NCBI GenBank assembly: GCA_015060005.1
Contig: SUZI01000002.1
Location: forward strand, 344,177-408,176
Origin: Rikenellaceae bacterium
GTDB lineage: Bacteria; Bacteroidota; Bacteroidia; Bacteroidales; Rikenellaceae
Direction: 5' to 3'
DNA: 64,000 nt
Shown here: piece after piece, positions 9,438-17,427 of the stretch
How the letters are laid out: every line of letters starts with the position of its first letter
Position numbering within the stretch: position 1 is the stretch's first letter
Made by a program: the position numbers and the translations under genes
The notes under the pieces: generated by a model
Seen by the model: only the letters and a program-made list of their open reading frames with translations
Database searches by the model: none
What the model was told of the DNA's origin: nothing

Positions 9438-10019
9438 ATGTCAAGAATTGGTAAATTGCCTGTAATCTTACCTGCTGGTGTTACTGTAGAGATTGCACCA
9501 GATAACACGGTAAGCGTGAAAGGACCTCTTGGAGCACTGAGCCAGAAAGTGGATTCAGACATTAAGGTGGAGGTAGGTACCCACACTGATAAGGAGGGTA
9601 AGGAGCATCCAGCAGTATTGGTTAGCCGTCCTACAAACCAGCCTCGTCACCGTTCTATGCACGGTTTGTATCGTGCACTTATCAACAATATGGTTGTTGG
9701 CGTAAGCAAGGGCTATGAGATTAAGATGGAGCTCGTCGGCGTTGGTTTCAAGGCTGAGATGAAGGGTAACATCCTCGAGATGAACCTTGGTTACTCACAC
9801 GATGTAGCATTGCAGTTGGCACCTGAGGTAACAGCTACCGCCGTTACTGAGAAGAAGGGTAACCCAATCGTTACCTTCAAGAGTATCGACAAGCAGTTGG
9901 TAGGTCAGGTAGCAGCAAAGCTCCGCTCATTGCGTAAGCCAGAGCCATATAAGGGTAAGGGTATTAAGTTTGTCGGCGAGGTTATCCGTCGCAAGGCAGG
10001 TAAGTCTGCATCAAAATAG
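9438..10019 (+). CDS. rplF: Ribosomal protein L6
   Basis: L6 sits near the sarcin-ricin loop and the EF-G/EF-Tu binding site. The 193-residue product has two L6 repeats. It begins MSRIGKLPVILPAGVTVEI and ends with the signature LRKPEPYKGKGIKFVGEVIR. It includes an insertion of about ten residues (VGTHTDKEGKEH) in the first domain compared with shorter homologues. Confidence 0.97.
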   Translation: MSRIGKLPVILPAGVTVEIAPDNTVSVKGPLGALSQKVDSDIKVEVGTHTDKEGKEHPAVLVSRPTNQPRHRSMHGLYRALINNMVVGVSKGYEIKMELVGVGFKAEMKGNILEMNLGYSHDVALQLAPEVTATAVTEKKGNPIVTFKSIDKQLVGQVAAKLRSLRKPEPYKGKGIKFVGEVIRRKAGKSASK

Positions 10020-10035
10020 TTAAATAATTAGCATT

Positions 10036-10398
10036 ATGTCATTAACAAAGATAGAAAGAAGAGAGAGGATTAAGATGCGTATCCGCAAGGTAGTAAGCGG
10101 CACATCTGAGCAGCCTCGTATGACCGTATTTCGCAGCAACAAGCAGATTTACGTTCAGTTTATCGATGACCTTGCAGGCGTGACTTTGGCAACAGCTTCA
10201 TCTTTGGATAAGGAGGTTGTGGCTGAGGCAGCTGGTAAGAATAAGAGTGAGGTTGCAGCGCTCGTGGGCAAGTTGGCAGCACAGCGTGCAACTGAGAAGG
10301 GTATCTCAGTAGTATCATTTGACCGTAACGGATACCTCTATCACGGAAGAGTAAAAATGTTAGCCGATGCTGCTCGTGAGGGTGGCCTTAAATTCTAA
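10036..10398 (+). CDS. rplR: Ribosomal protein L18
   Basis: L18 binds 5S rRNA together with L5. The 120-residue product has the basic N-terminus [18 protein letters not shown], the core [18 protein letters not shown] and the conserved end [24 protein letters not shown]. Usual position between rplF and rpsE. Confidence 0.97.
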   Translation: MSLTKIERRERIKMRIRKVVSGTSEQPRMTVFRSNKQIYVQFIDDLAGVTLATASSLDKEVVAEAAGKNKSEVAALVGKLAAQRATEKGISVVSFDRNGYLYHGRVKMLADAAREGGLKF

Positions 10399-10403
10399 GC
10401 GAT

Positions 10404-10922
10404 ATGTCAAATACAAACGTAAAGAAAGTTCGTACAAGCGACCTGGAGCTTAAGGATAGGCTCGTAGCAATCAACCGTGTTACAAAGGTAACCAAGGGTG
10501 GTCGTACATTTAGCTTCTCTGCAATCGTAGTTGTAGGTAACGAGAATGGTGTTGTAGGCTACGGCCTCGGTAAGGCATCAGAGGTTACATCAGCTATTGC
10601 AAAGGGTGTAGAGGATGCAAAGAAAAATTTGGTTAAGATTCCCGTTATCAACGGTACCATTCCTCACAAGCAGGAGTATCGTTTCGGTGGTTCTGAGGTG
10701 ATGATTCGCCCAGCAGCTCCCGGTACCGGTATCATCGCCGGTGGTGCGATGCGTGCAGTATTGGAGTCAGTAGGTGTGAAGAACGTGTTGGCAAAGAGCA
10801 AGGGCTCATCTAACCCACACAACCTCGTAAAGGCAACAATCGCAGCATTGTGCGAGTTGCGTGATGCACACAGTGTAGCACAGCTCCGCGGTATCTCAAT
10901 GACTAAGGTGTTTAACGGTTAA
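10404..10922 (+). CDS. rpsE: Ribosomal protein S5
   Basis: S5 works in decoding accuracy and mRNA helicase activity at the entry site. The 172-residue product carries the S5 signature from [27 protein letters not shown] (split, about residues 32-58) and the C-terminal domain with [19 protein letters not shown]. It lies 5 bp after rplR. Confidence 0.98.
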   Translation: MSNTNVKKVRTSDLELKDRLVAINRVTKVTKGGRTFSFSAIVVVGNENGVVGYGLGKASEVTSAIAKGVEDAKKNLVKIPVINGTIPHKQEYRFGGSEVMIRPAAPGTGIIAGGAMRAVLESVGVKNVLAKSKGSSNPHNLVKATIAALCELRDAHSVAQLRGISMTKVFNG

Positions 10923-10939
10923 TCAAGTAGTGAAGTCTT

Positions 10940-11119
10940 ATGAAATTGAAAATCACACAGGTTCGCAGCCGTATCGGTGCAACCGAGAAGCAGTGTAAGA
11001 ATCTCGATGCTCTGGGTCTTCGCAAGATCAACCAGACGGTAGAGCACGAGGACTCGGCAATCATCAAGGGTATGATCGAGCGTGTAAAGCACCTCGTAGT
11101 AGTCGAGCAGGTAAAATAA
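10940..11119 (+). CDS. rpmD: Ribosomal protein L30
   Basis: This small gene encodes 59 residues. The product begins MKLKITQVRSRIGATEKQCK and continues with LDALGLRKINQTVEHEDSA and IIKGMIERVKHLV, which is the full L30 pattern. L30 is a non-essential 50S protein, absent in some lineages. It lies between rpsE and rplO as expected. Confidence 0.96.
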   Translation: MKLKITQVRSRIGATEKQCKNLDALGLRKINQTVEHEDSAIIKGMIERVKHLVVVEQVK

Positions 11120-11146
11120 GTTTAACGTCAAAAGAATTATCTGAAT

Positions 11147-11593
11147 ATGGAACTCAATAATTTGAAGCCCGCTAAGGGTGCTACACACCACGACAAGCGT
11201 GTAGGCCGCGGTGCCGGTTCAGGTCACGGTGGTTACTCTACTCGCGGTTTGAAGGGTGCTAAGTCACGTTCAGGTTACTCACGTAAGCTCGGATTCGAGG
11301 GTGGTCAGATGCCATTGCAGCGTCGTCTGCCTAAGTTTGGTTTCAAGAATCTGAAGCGTGTTGAGTTTAAGCCTGTAAATCTCTCTACATTGGAGGAGTT
11401 GGCAACAAAGAAGTCTCTCGAGGTTATCAACATCGAGACTCTCATTGCTGCAGGTTTTATCTCTTCAAATGATAAGGTTAAGGTTTTGGGTAACGGTAGC
11501 GTTACAAAGGCTTTGACTGTTACAGCACACGCGTTCTCAAAGAGTGCCGAGGCAGCTATCGTAGCCGCTGGAGGTAGCGTAGAGAAAATGTAA
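11147..11593 (+). CDS. rplO: Ribosomal protein L15
   Basis: L15 is a late-assembly 50S protein. The 148-residue product has the Gly-rich N-terminal extension (KRVGRGAGSGHGGYSTRGLKG) that threads into 23S rRNA, the GGQMPLQRRLPKFGFKN segment, and the C-terminal globular domain. It directly precedes secY, the normal arrangement. Confidence 0.97.
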   Translation: MELNNLKPAKGATHHDKRVGRGAGSGHGGYSTRGLKGAKSRSGYSRKLGFEGGQMPLQRRLPKFGFKNLKRVEFKPVNLSTLEELATKKSLEVINIETLIAAGFISSNDKVKVLGNGSVTKALTVTAHAFSKSAEAAIVAAGGSVEKM

Positions 11594-11614
11594 ACTCAGA
11601 AAACTTAAATTGAT

Positions 11615-12973
11615 ATGAACAGTTATCTTATTGCTGGTGCGGTGATACTCCTTATCGTGATATTGCTTGCAACCAACAAGAAACTCGTTGAAACATTGAA
11701 AAACGTATATAAGATTGAGGAGCTGCGTAAGCGTATCATCTTTACCGTAGGCCTTCTTCTTATCTACCGTTTGGGATGTTTTGTGGTGCTTCCAGGTGTT
11801 AACCCTGCATTTTTTGCAGCTGAGGGAGGTGCGTTGGCTGGCCAGAGTCAGAATGCCCTTTTGGGATTGTTGGACGTATTCTCTGGTGGTGCATTCGCCA
11901 ATGTAGCTATCTTCGCACTTGGAGTTATGCCATACATCACTGCATCTATCATCATCCAGCTGTTGGGTATGATGGTTCCTGCTGTACAGAAGTTGCAGAA
12001 GGAGGGTGAGAGTGGCCGCCGCAAGATGAACCAGTGGACACGTCTGCTGACCATCGGTGTGTTGTGCATCCAGGCTCCAGCTTACGTGATGAATCTTGTT
12101 CCTGATGCTGCCATTTCGCCAGTATTTGGTGGTACAGGTTTGTTCTATGCCTATGCAACCGTAATCCTCATCGCAGGTACAATGTTTACTATGTGGTTGG
12201 GTGAGAAGATTACCGACAAGGGTATTGGTAACGGTATCTCAATGATCATTATGATCGGTATCGTTGCCCGTCTTCCAGAGGCTCTTATTCAGGAGGTTAC
12301 CGTACGTATCGGTGCTGGAGGCGGTGGTCTGATCCTCTTCGTTGTCGAGATTATGTTGCTCTTCTTGGTATTTATGGCAACTATCGCCGTTGTTCAGGCA
12401 GTACGCAGGATTCCAGTACAGTATGCAAAGCGTATTATCGGTAACAAGCAGTATGGCGGTGTACGTCAGTACATTCCATTGAAGATGAACGCAGCAAACG
12501 TTATGCCTATCATTTTTGCTCAGGCATTGATGTTTATCCCTGCACTCTTCTGGCCATCATTCCAGGACATCCGTGGAATCGGTTACAATATCACGCTTGC
12601 AGTTTTGGTAATGCTGTTTACCTATTTCTACACAGCAATTATCATTAACCCTCAAATGATGGCTGACGATATGAAGCGTAACGGCGGCTTTATCCCAGGT
12701 GTTAAGCCAGGTAAGTCGACAGTAAACTTCATCGACGGCGTTATGACAAGAATCACCCTTCCGGGCTCACTCTTCTTGGCGTTGGTGGCAATTATGCCAG
12801 GTATCGCTATGTCAGTGTTGGGCATTGGTCAGCAGTTTGCATACTTCTACGGAGGTACCTCATTGTTGATTATGGTAGGTGTTATTCTTGACACTCTAAG
12901 GCAGATTGAGAGCCACCTTTTGAATCGTCATTATGATGGTCTTATGAAGACCGGACGTATTCAGGGTCGTTAA
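11615..12973 (+). CDS. secY: Protein translocase subunit SecY
   Basis: SecY is the channel of the Sec translocon in the inner membrane. The core has ten membrane segments, with the plug region after VVLPGVNP, the GESGRRKMNQWTR cytosolic loop, IPVQYAKRIIGNKQYGG, and the end RHYDGLMKTGRIQGR. From this ATG the product is 452 residues and carries about 24 extra N-terminal residues (SYLIAGAVILLIVILLATN), a possible additional membrane helix before the usual ETLKN start. The alternative is initiation at an internal GTG or TTG near 11660-11670. The spacing to rplO (21 bp) favours the ATG. Confidence 0.96.
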   Translation: MNSYLIAGAVILLIVILLATNKKLVETLKNVYKIEELRKRIIFTVGLLLIYRLGCFVVLPGVNPAFFAAEGGALAGQSQNALLGLLDVFSGGAFANVAIFALGVMPYITASIIIQLLGMMVPAVQKLQKEGESGRRKMNQWTRLLTIGVLCIQAPAYVMNLVPDAAISPVFGGTGLFYAYATVILIAGTMFTMWLGEKITDKGIGNGISMIIMIGIVARLPEALIQEVTVRIGAGGGGLILFVVEIMLLFLVFMATIAVVQAVRRIPVQYAKRIIGNKQYGGVRQYIPLKMNAANVMPIIFAQALMFIPALFWPSFQDIRGIGYNITLAVLVMLFTYFYTAIIINPQMMADDMKRNGGFIPGVKPGKSTVNFIDGVMTRITLPGSLFLALVAIMPGIAMSVLGIGQQFAYFYGGTSLLIMVGVILDTLRQIESHLLNRHYDGLMKTGRIQGR

Positions 12974-13043
12974 TTAGGTCCGAATATATATAAATAGGTG
13001 TATAGAATCGGAGAACTGTTAGATTAAAAGTTATACCTTTAAG

Positions 13044-13817
13044 ATGATTTATCTGAAGACAGACGAGGAGATAGAGCTCTTGCGAGAGAACAACTTGCTG
13101 GTTAGTCGAGCACTTGCCGAGGTTGGTCGCCACGTTCGTGCGGGTATCACTACGCGTGAGCTGGACAAGATTGCCGAGAGCATCATCCGTGATGCGGGAG
13201 CAGAGCCAGCGTTCTTTGGCTATCAGGGTTATCCTGCGTCGAGCTGCATCTCGGTCAACGAGGTTGTTGTTCACGGTATCCCTGGCGGGAGAGTCATCGA
13301 GGAGGGCGACATAGTGTCGGTTGATCTGGGCACGTTTATGAAGGGGTTTGTTGGTGATTCGGCTTATACGTTCGCCGTTGGAGAGGTTTCGGCAGAAGCA
13401 CGAAAACTTATGGAAGTCACCAAAGAAGCTCTTCGCAAAGGTGCAGCACAGGCGAAGGCGGGAAATCGCGTAGGCGATATCTCGGCAGCTGTGCAGGAGT
13501 ACGCTGAAAGTTTCGGTTTCGGCGTTGTGCGCGAGTTGGAAGGACACGGCTTGGGGCGTAAGATGCACGAAGCCCCAGGTGTTCCCAACTACGGAGCACG
13601 AGGCAGAGGACCACTCTTGAAGGAGGGTATGGTCATCTGCATAGAGCCAATGATTACCCAGGGTAATCGGGCGGTGGTTTTCGAGAGGGATGGCTGGACT
13701 GTCCGCACTCGAGACCGTAAGTTAGCGGCTCACTACGAGTGGGCAGTAGCTATCCGCCGCGGAGGTCCCGACATTTTGACAGACTTTAATATAATCGAAC
13801 AGGCACTTAATAACTAA
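13044..13817 (+). CDS. map: Methionine aminopeptidase, type I
   Basis: MAP removes the initiator methionine from nascent proteins. The 257-residue protein has all metal ligands and catalytic residues: H77, D94 (in VSVDLG), D105 (in VGDSAYTF), H168 (in EGHGLG), E201 (in CIEPM) and E232 (in HYEWA). The residue after E232 is tryptophan instead of the common histidine, which may change the rim of the pocket but not the metal site. Its place between secY and infA, without adk, is usual for this phylum. Confidence 0.96.
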   Translation: MIYLKTDEEIELLRENNLLVSRALAEVGRHVRAGITTRELDKIAESIIRDAGAEPAFFGYQGYPASSCISVNEVVVHGIPGGRVIEEGDIVSVDLGTFMKGFVGDSAYTFAVGEVSAEARKLMEVTKEALRKGAAQAKAGNRVGDISAAVQEYAESFGFGVVRELEGHGLGRKMHEAPGVPNYGARGRGPLLKEGMVICIEPMITQGNRAVVFERDGWTVRTRDRKLAAHYEWAVAIRRGGPDILTDFNIIEQALNN

Positions 13818-13824
13818 AGACTCT

Positions 13825-14043
13825 ATGGCAAAACAGACTGCTATTGAACGAGACGGAACCATCATCGAGGCGTTGTCAAACGCTATGTTCCGTGTCGAAC
13901 TGGATAACGGACACGTTATCACAGCCCACATCTCAGGTAAGATGCGTATGCACTACATCAAAATCTTACCCGGAGATAAGGTAAAAGTGGAGATGACTCC
14001 TTACGATTTGAGTAAGGGTCGTATATCCTTTAGGTACAAATAA
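13825..14043 (+). CDS. infA: Translation initiation factor IF-1
   Basis: IF-1 binds the A site of the 30S subunit during initiation. The 72-residue product is an S1/OB-fold protein: [20 protein letters not shown], then [19 protein letters not shown] and [18 protein letters not shown]. It lies 7 bp after map and 19 bp before rpmJ. Confidence 0.98.
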   Translation: MAKQTAIERDGTIIEALSNAMFRVELDNGHVITAHISGKMRMHYIKILPGDKVKVEMTPYDLSKGRISFRYK

Positions 14044-14062
14044 TTAAGATTGCTTGAAAATT

Positions 14063-14179
14063 ATGAAAGTAAAAGCATCAATCAAGAAGAGAAGCGAGGA
14101 TTGCAAGATCGTAAAGCGTAAGGGAAAGCTTTATGTAATCTGCAAGAAGAATCCAAAATTCAAAATGCGCCAAGGGTAA
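14063..14179 (+). CDS. rpmJ: Ribosomal protein L36, incomplete zinc ligands
   Basis: This short gene encodes 38 residues. It starts [15 protein letters not shown], continues [16 protein letters not shown] and ends KFKMRQG. The zinc-binding form of L36 uses C11, C14, C27 and H33. Here residue 11 is serine and residue 33 is phenylalanine, with only C14 and C27 kept, so this is a zinc-independent variant. It follows infA and precedes rpsM, the normal order. Confidence 0.95.
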   Translation: MKVKASIKKRSEDCKIVKRKGKLYVICKKNPKFKMRQG

Positions 14180-14207
14180 TAACGATTAATTAAAGTAAAG
14201 AAAATTT

Positions 14208-14588
14208 ATGGCACGTATAGTTGGTGTAGATTTACCAAAAAACAAGCGCGGCGTAATCGGTCTTACCTACATTTATGGTATTGGCCGTAGCACGTCAAGC
14301 AAGATTCTCGCTACCGCAGGTATCGACGAGAATATCAAAGTATGTGACTGGACAGATGATCAGGTAGGTGCAATCCGTGCTACCATCGCCGATATGGGCT
14401 TGAAGGTAGAGGGTGAGTGCCGTTCACTCATCCAGTTGAACATTAAGCGATTGATGGATATCGGTTGCTACCGAGGCATCCGTCACCGTTTGGGTCTTCC
14501 AGTTCGTGGTCAGTCGACTAAGAACAATGCACGTACACGTAAGGGACGTAAGAAGACTGTAGCAAACAAGAAAAAGGCAACGAAGTAA
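14208..14588 (+). CDS. rpsM: Ribosomal protein S13
   Basis: S13 forms the head bridges to the 50S subunit and touches P-site tRNA. The 126-residue product starts [26 protein letters not shown] and shows the helix-two-turn-helix and the end [22 protein letters not shown], followed by a Lys-rich tail. Confidence 0.98.
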   Translation: MARIVGVDLPKNKRGVIGLTYIYGIGRSTSSKILATAGIDENIKVCDWTDDQVGAIRATIADMGLKVEGECRSLIQLNIKRLMDIGCYRGIRHRLGLPVRGQSTKNNARTRKGRKKTVANKKKATK

Positions 14589-14604
14589 TAAATAGGAAGC
14601 AATT

Positions 14605-14994
14605 ATGGCAAAGAAAACAGCAACAGTTAAGAAGAAGGTTGTTAAGGTTGGTGCTGTCGGAATGGCTTTCGTACATTCGACTTTTAACAACGTTATCATC
14701 ACAATCACCAACGAGGTTGGTGAGGTTATCAGCTGGTCATCAGCCGGTAAGATGGGCTTCCGTGGCTCAAAGAAGAACACTCCCTATGCAGCACAGACTG
14801 CAGCCGCAGATTGTGCAAAGGTTGCCTTCGATATGGGCTTGCGTAAGGTTAAGGTTTATGTAAAGGGTCCTGGTCAGGGTCGTGAGAGTGCAGTACGTAC
14901 TATCCACGGTGCAGGCATCGAGGTTATGGAGATTATCGACGTAACACCACTGCCACACAACGGATGTCGTGCTCCTAACCGTCGTCGTGTATAA
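14605..14994 (+). CDS. rpsK: Ribosomal protein S11
   Basis: S11 lies in the 30S platform near the E site and the Shine-Dalgarno helix. The 129-residue product carries [20 protein letters not shown], then [20 protein letters not shown] and the signature [20 protein letters not shown]. The C-terminus is [15 protein letters not shown] as expected. Confidence 0.98.
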   Translation: MAKKTATVKKKVVKVGAVGMAFVHSTFNNVIITITNEVGEVISWSSAGKMGFRGSKKNTPYAAQTAAADCAKVAFDMGLRKVKVYVKGPGQGRESAVRTIHGAGIEVMEIIDVTPLPHNGCRAPNRRRV

Positions 14995-15059
14995 TTCGAC
15001 CGATGGCTGAGAATATTTACAAAGACTTTAAGTTTAAGAATTAAAAACGTTAAGAAACA

Positions 15060-15668
15060 ATGGCAAGATATATAGGACCAAAATCGAAGATCGCCCGTAA
15101 GTTCGGCGAAGCTATCTATGGTGCGGATAAAGTTCTCGAGAAGAGAAACTACCCTCCAGGACAGCACGGTCTTGCTCGCAAGCGTAAGAAGAACTCTGAG
15201 TATGGAGAGCAGCTTAGCGAGAAGCAGAAGGCAAAGTACACATACGGTATTTTGGAGAAGCAGTTTGCACGCACTTACGAGGCAGCAGCACGTATGGGCG
15301 GTATCACAGGTGAGAACCTGTTGAAGCTCTTGGAGTGCCGTTTGGATAATGTTGTTTACCGTTTGGGTATTGCACCAACCCGTGCAGCAGCACGTCAGTT
15401 GGTATCACACCGCCACATCTGTGTAAACGGTCAGGTTGTTAACATCCCTTCATACTCACTCAAGGCTGGTGATGTAGTATCAGTACGCGAGAAGTCAAAG
15501 AGCTTGGAGGTTATCACCGCAGCTGTTTCAGGTGCATCAAAGAGCCGTTACGCTTGGTTGGAGTGGGACTCAGCATCAATGAGCGGTAAGTTCCTTCAGA
15601 AGCCTGAGCGCGAGGAGATTCCTGAGAACATCAAGGAGCAGCTTATCGTCGAGTTGTACTCTAAGTAA
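15060..15668 (+). CDS. rpsD: Ribosomal protein S4, zinc-free type
   Basis: S4 nucleates assembly of the 30S body. The 202-residue product lacks the N-terminal cysteine cluster of zinc-binding S4 and has the S4 RNA-binding domain [19 protein letters not shown] around residues 95-115, then [20 protein letters not shown]. In E. coli S4 represses the alpha operon; no equivalent pseudoknot was identified in this sequence. Confidence 0.98.
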   Translation: MARYIGPKSKIARKFGEAIYGADKVLEKRNYPPGQHGLARKRKKNSEYGEQLSEKQKAKYTYGILEKQFARTYEAAARMGGITGENLLKLLECRLDNVVYRLGIAPTRAAARQLVSHRHICVNGQVVNIPSYSLKAGDVVSVREKSKSLEVITAAVSGASKSRYAWLEWDSASMSGKFLQKPEREEIPENIKEQLIVELYSK

Positions 15669-15691
15669 TAATTAAACAAATTCAATTATTT

Positions 15692-16684
15692 ATGGCAATA
15701 TTAGCATTCCAGAAACCTGAAAAGGTTATTATGCTTGAAGCTACGGCATCGTTCGGAAAGTTCGAGTTCCGACCATTGGAGCCAGGCTTCGGTATGACAG
15801 TCGGCAACGCTTTGCGACGCGTTTTGCTCTCATCATTGGAGGGTTATGCAATTACGACCGTAAAGGTAGCCGGAGTGAACAATGAGTTTGCCGCTATCCC
15901 CGGAGTGATGGAGGATATGATGAATATCATCCTTAAGCTCAAGCAGATACGCTTTTTGCGTACCGTTGACAACGAGGACTTTGAGAAGATCACAGTCAAT
16001 GTTGCCGGCGTTACAGAGCTTACGGCTGGTTACATCTCTAACTATCTTTCATTATTCAAGGTCTTGAATCCAGAGTTGGTTATTTGCCACTTGGCACCAG
16101 GTACCAAGATGCAGATTACTATCACTATTGGCAAGGGACGTGGATATGTGCCATCAGAGGAGAATGCTCCAGCAGACAACGAGTTGGACGTACTTCCTAT
16201 TGACTCTATCTTCACCCCTATCAAGAACGTCAAGTACTCGATTGAGGACTACCGTGTCGAGCAGAAGACCGACTATGAGAAGTTGAATTTGGAGATTACT
16301 ACCGACGGTTCAATCCATCCTAAGGAGGCTTTGAAGGAGGCTGCGAAGATTCTTATCCAGCACTTTATGCTCTTCTCAGACGAGAAGATTACCATCAATA
16401 TGGATGACAACAGCGAGGCAGATACTTTGGACGACGAGGCATTGCGTATGCGTCAGTTGCTGAAGACCAAGCTTTCAGACCAGGATTTGAGTGTACGAGC
16501 ACTCAACTGCTTGAAGGCAGCCGATGTTGACACCGTAGGTGATTTGGTTAAGTTGAACCGCAACGACTTGTTGAAGTTCCGTAACTTCGGTAAGAAGTCT
16601 CTTACCGAGTTGGATGAGTTGCTCGCATCGTTGAACCTCAAGTTCGGAATGGATGTATCACTCTATAAACTTGATAAAGAATAA
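15692..16684 (+). CDS. rpoA: RNA polymerase alpha subunit
   Basis: The alpha subunit dimerises to start RNA polymerase assembly and contacts upstream promoter DNA and activators. The 330-residue protein has the N-terminal assembly domain (about 1-235, with [21 protein letters not shown]) and the C-terminal domain (about 255-325, with [20 protein letters not shown] and [13 protein letters not shown]). It ends 2 bp before rplQ. Confidence 0.98.
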   Translation: MAILAFQKPEKVIMLEATASFGKFEFRPLEPGFGMTVGNALRRVLLSSLEGYAITTVKVAGVNNEFAAIPGVMEDMMNIILKLKQIRFLRTVDNEDFEKITVNVAGVTELTAGYISNYLSLFKVLNPELVICHLAPGTKMQITITIGKGRGYVPSEENAPADNELDVLPIDSIFTPIKNVKYSIEDYRVEQKTDYEKLNLEITTDGSIHPKEALKEAAKILIQHFMLFSDEKITINMDDNSEADTLDDEALRMRQLLKTKLSDQDLSVRALNCLKAADVDTVGDLVKLNRNDLLKFRNFGKKSLTELDELLASLNLKFGMDVSLYKLDKE

Positions 16685-16686
16685 TT

Positions 16687-17262
16687 ATGAGACACAATAA
16701 AAAATTTAATCACCTTGGCAGACAGGCAGGCCACCGCAAGGCTTTGATGTCGAATATGGCTTCATCGCTCATTCTGCACAAGCGTATCGAGACTACCGTT
16801 GCAAAGGCAAAGGCTTTGAGAATTTTCATTGAGCCTCTGGTAACAAAGTCAAAGGAGGATACTACTCACTCACGTCGTGTAGTTTTCTCTTACCTCAAGC
16901 AGAAGGAGGCAGTAACTGAGTTGTTCCGCACAATCGCTCCAAAGATTGCTACCCGTCCAGGAGGTTACACCCGTATCCTCAAGACAGGTTTCCGTTTGGG
17001 TGATGCTGCTGATATGTGTATCATCGAGTTCGTTGATTTCAACGAGGCATACACATTGGGTACACTTCCAACAGCCGAGGAGAACAAGCCAAAGACACGT
17101 CGTTCACGCAAGAGCACAAAGAAGACCGACGCTGTTGAGGACGCAACTGTTGTAGAGGAGAAGAAGCCAGCAAAGAAGGCTGCTCCAAAGGCTGCTCCAA
17201 AGGCAGCAAAGGTTGCTGCTCCAAAGGTAGCAAAGAAGACCAACGTAGGTAAGAAGATGTAA
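16687..17262 (+). CDS. rplQ: Ribosomal protein L17 with Ala/Lys-rich tail
   Basis: L17 is a 50S protein near the exit tunnel. The core (about residues 1-120) has the conserved [24 protein letters not shown] and [19 protein letters not shown]. The total length is 191 residues because of a C-terminal extension of about 65 residues made of lysine, alanine and proline (repeats such as PKAAPKAAK), which looks disordered and histone-tail-like. Extended L17 tails occur in Bacteroidota. It is the last gene of the cluster, followed by a strong terminator. Confidence 0.97.
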   Translation: MRHNKKFNHLGRQAGHRKALMSNMASSLILHKRIETTVAKAKALRIFIEPLVTKSKEDTTHSRRVVFSYLKQKEAVTELFRTIAPKIATRPGGYTRILKTGFRLGDAADMCIIEFVDFNEAYTLGTLPTAEENKPKTRRSRKSTKKTDAVEDATVVEEKKPAKKAAPKAAPKAAKVAAPKVAKKTNVGKKM

Positions 17263-17287
17263 TTTCGGTTGCATCTCTTGCAGATAG

Positions 17288-17322
17288 AGTGTCCTTCCCT
17301 TGAGTGGGGAGGACACTTTTTT
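17288..17322 (+). terminator. Intrinsic terminator of the rpsH-rplQ transcript
   Basis: AGTGTCCTTCCC (17288-17299) pairs with GGGAGGACACT-type sequence (17306-17317) with one T-G wobble and a 6-nt loop, followed by six T. This is a textbook Rho-independent terminator and marks the end of the ribosomal cluster. Confidence 0.93.
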
Positions 17323-17391
17323 GTTGCCTTATTATAGATTTTGATTTTGATAGAAAAGAAGCATTATTTTGTGTAAAAAGAGGGGTTAAAG

Positions 17392-17422
17392 TTGCCTTTT
17401 AGCCTAAAAGTTCGTACCTTTG
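17392..17422 (+). promoter_or_regulatory. Promoter of first SusCD locus, abutting the start codon
   Basis: TTG at 17392-17394 is the -33 element. After a spacing of exactly 20 bp comes TACCTTTG at 17415-17422, a full match to the -7 consensus TAnnTTTG. Transcription should begin about 6 nt after the last G, which is the A of the ATG at 17428. The susC mRNA would then be leaderless or nearly so. Confidence 0.75.
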
Positions 17423-17427
17423 CGGCT

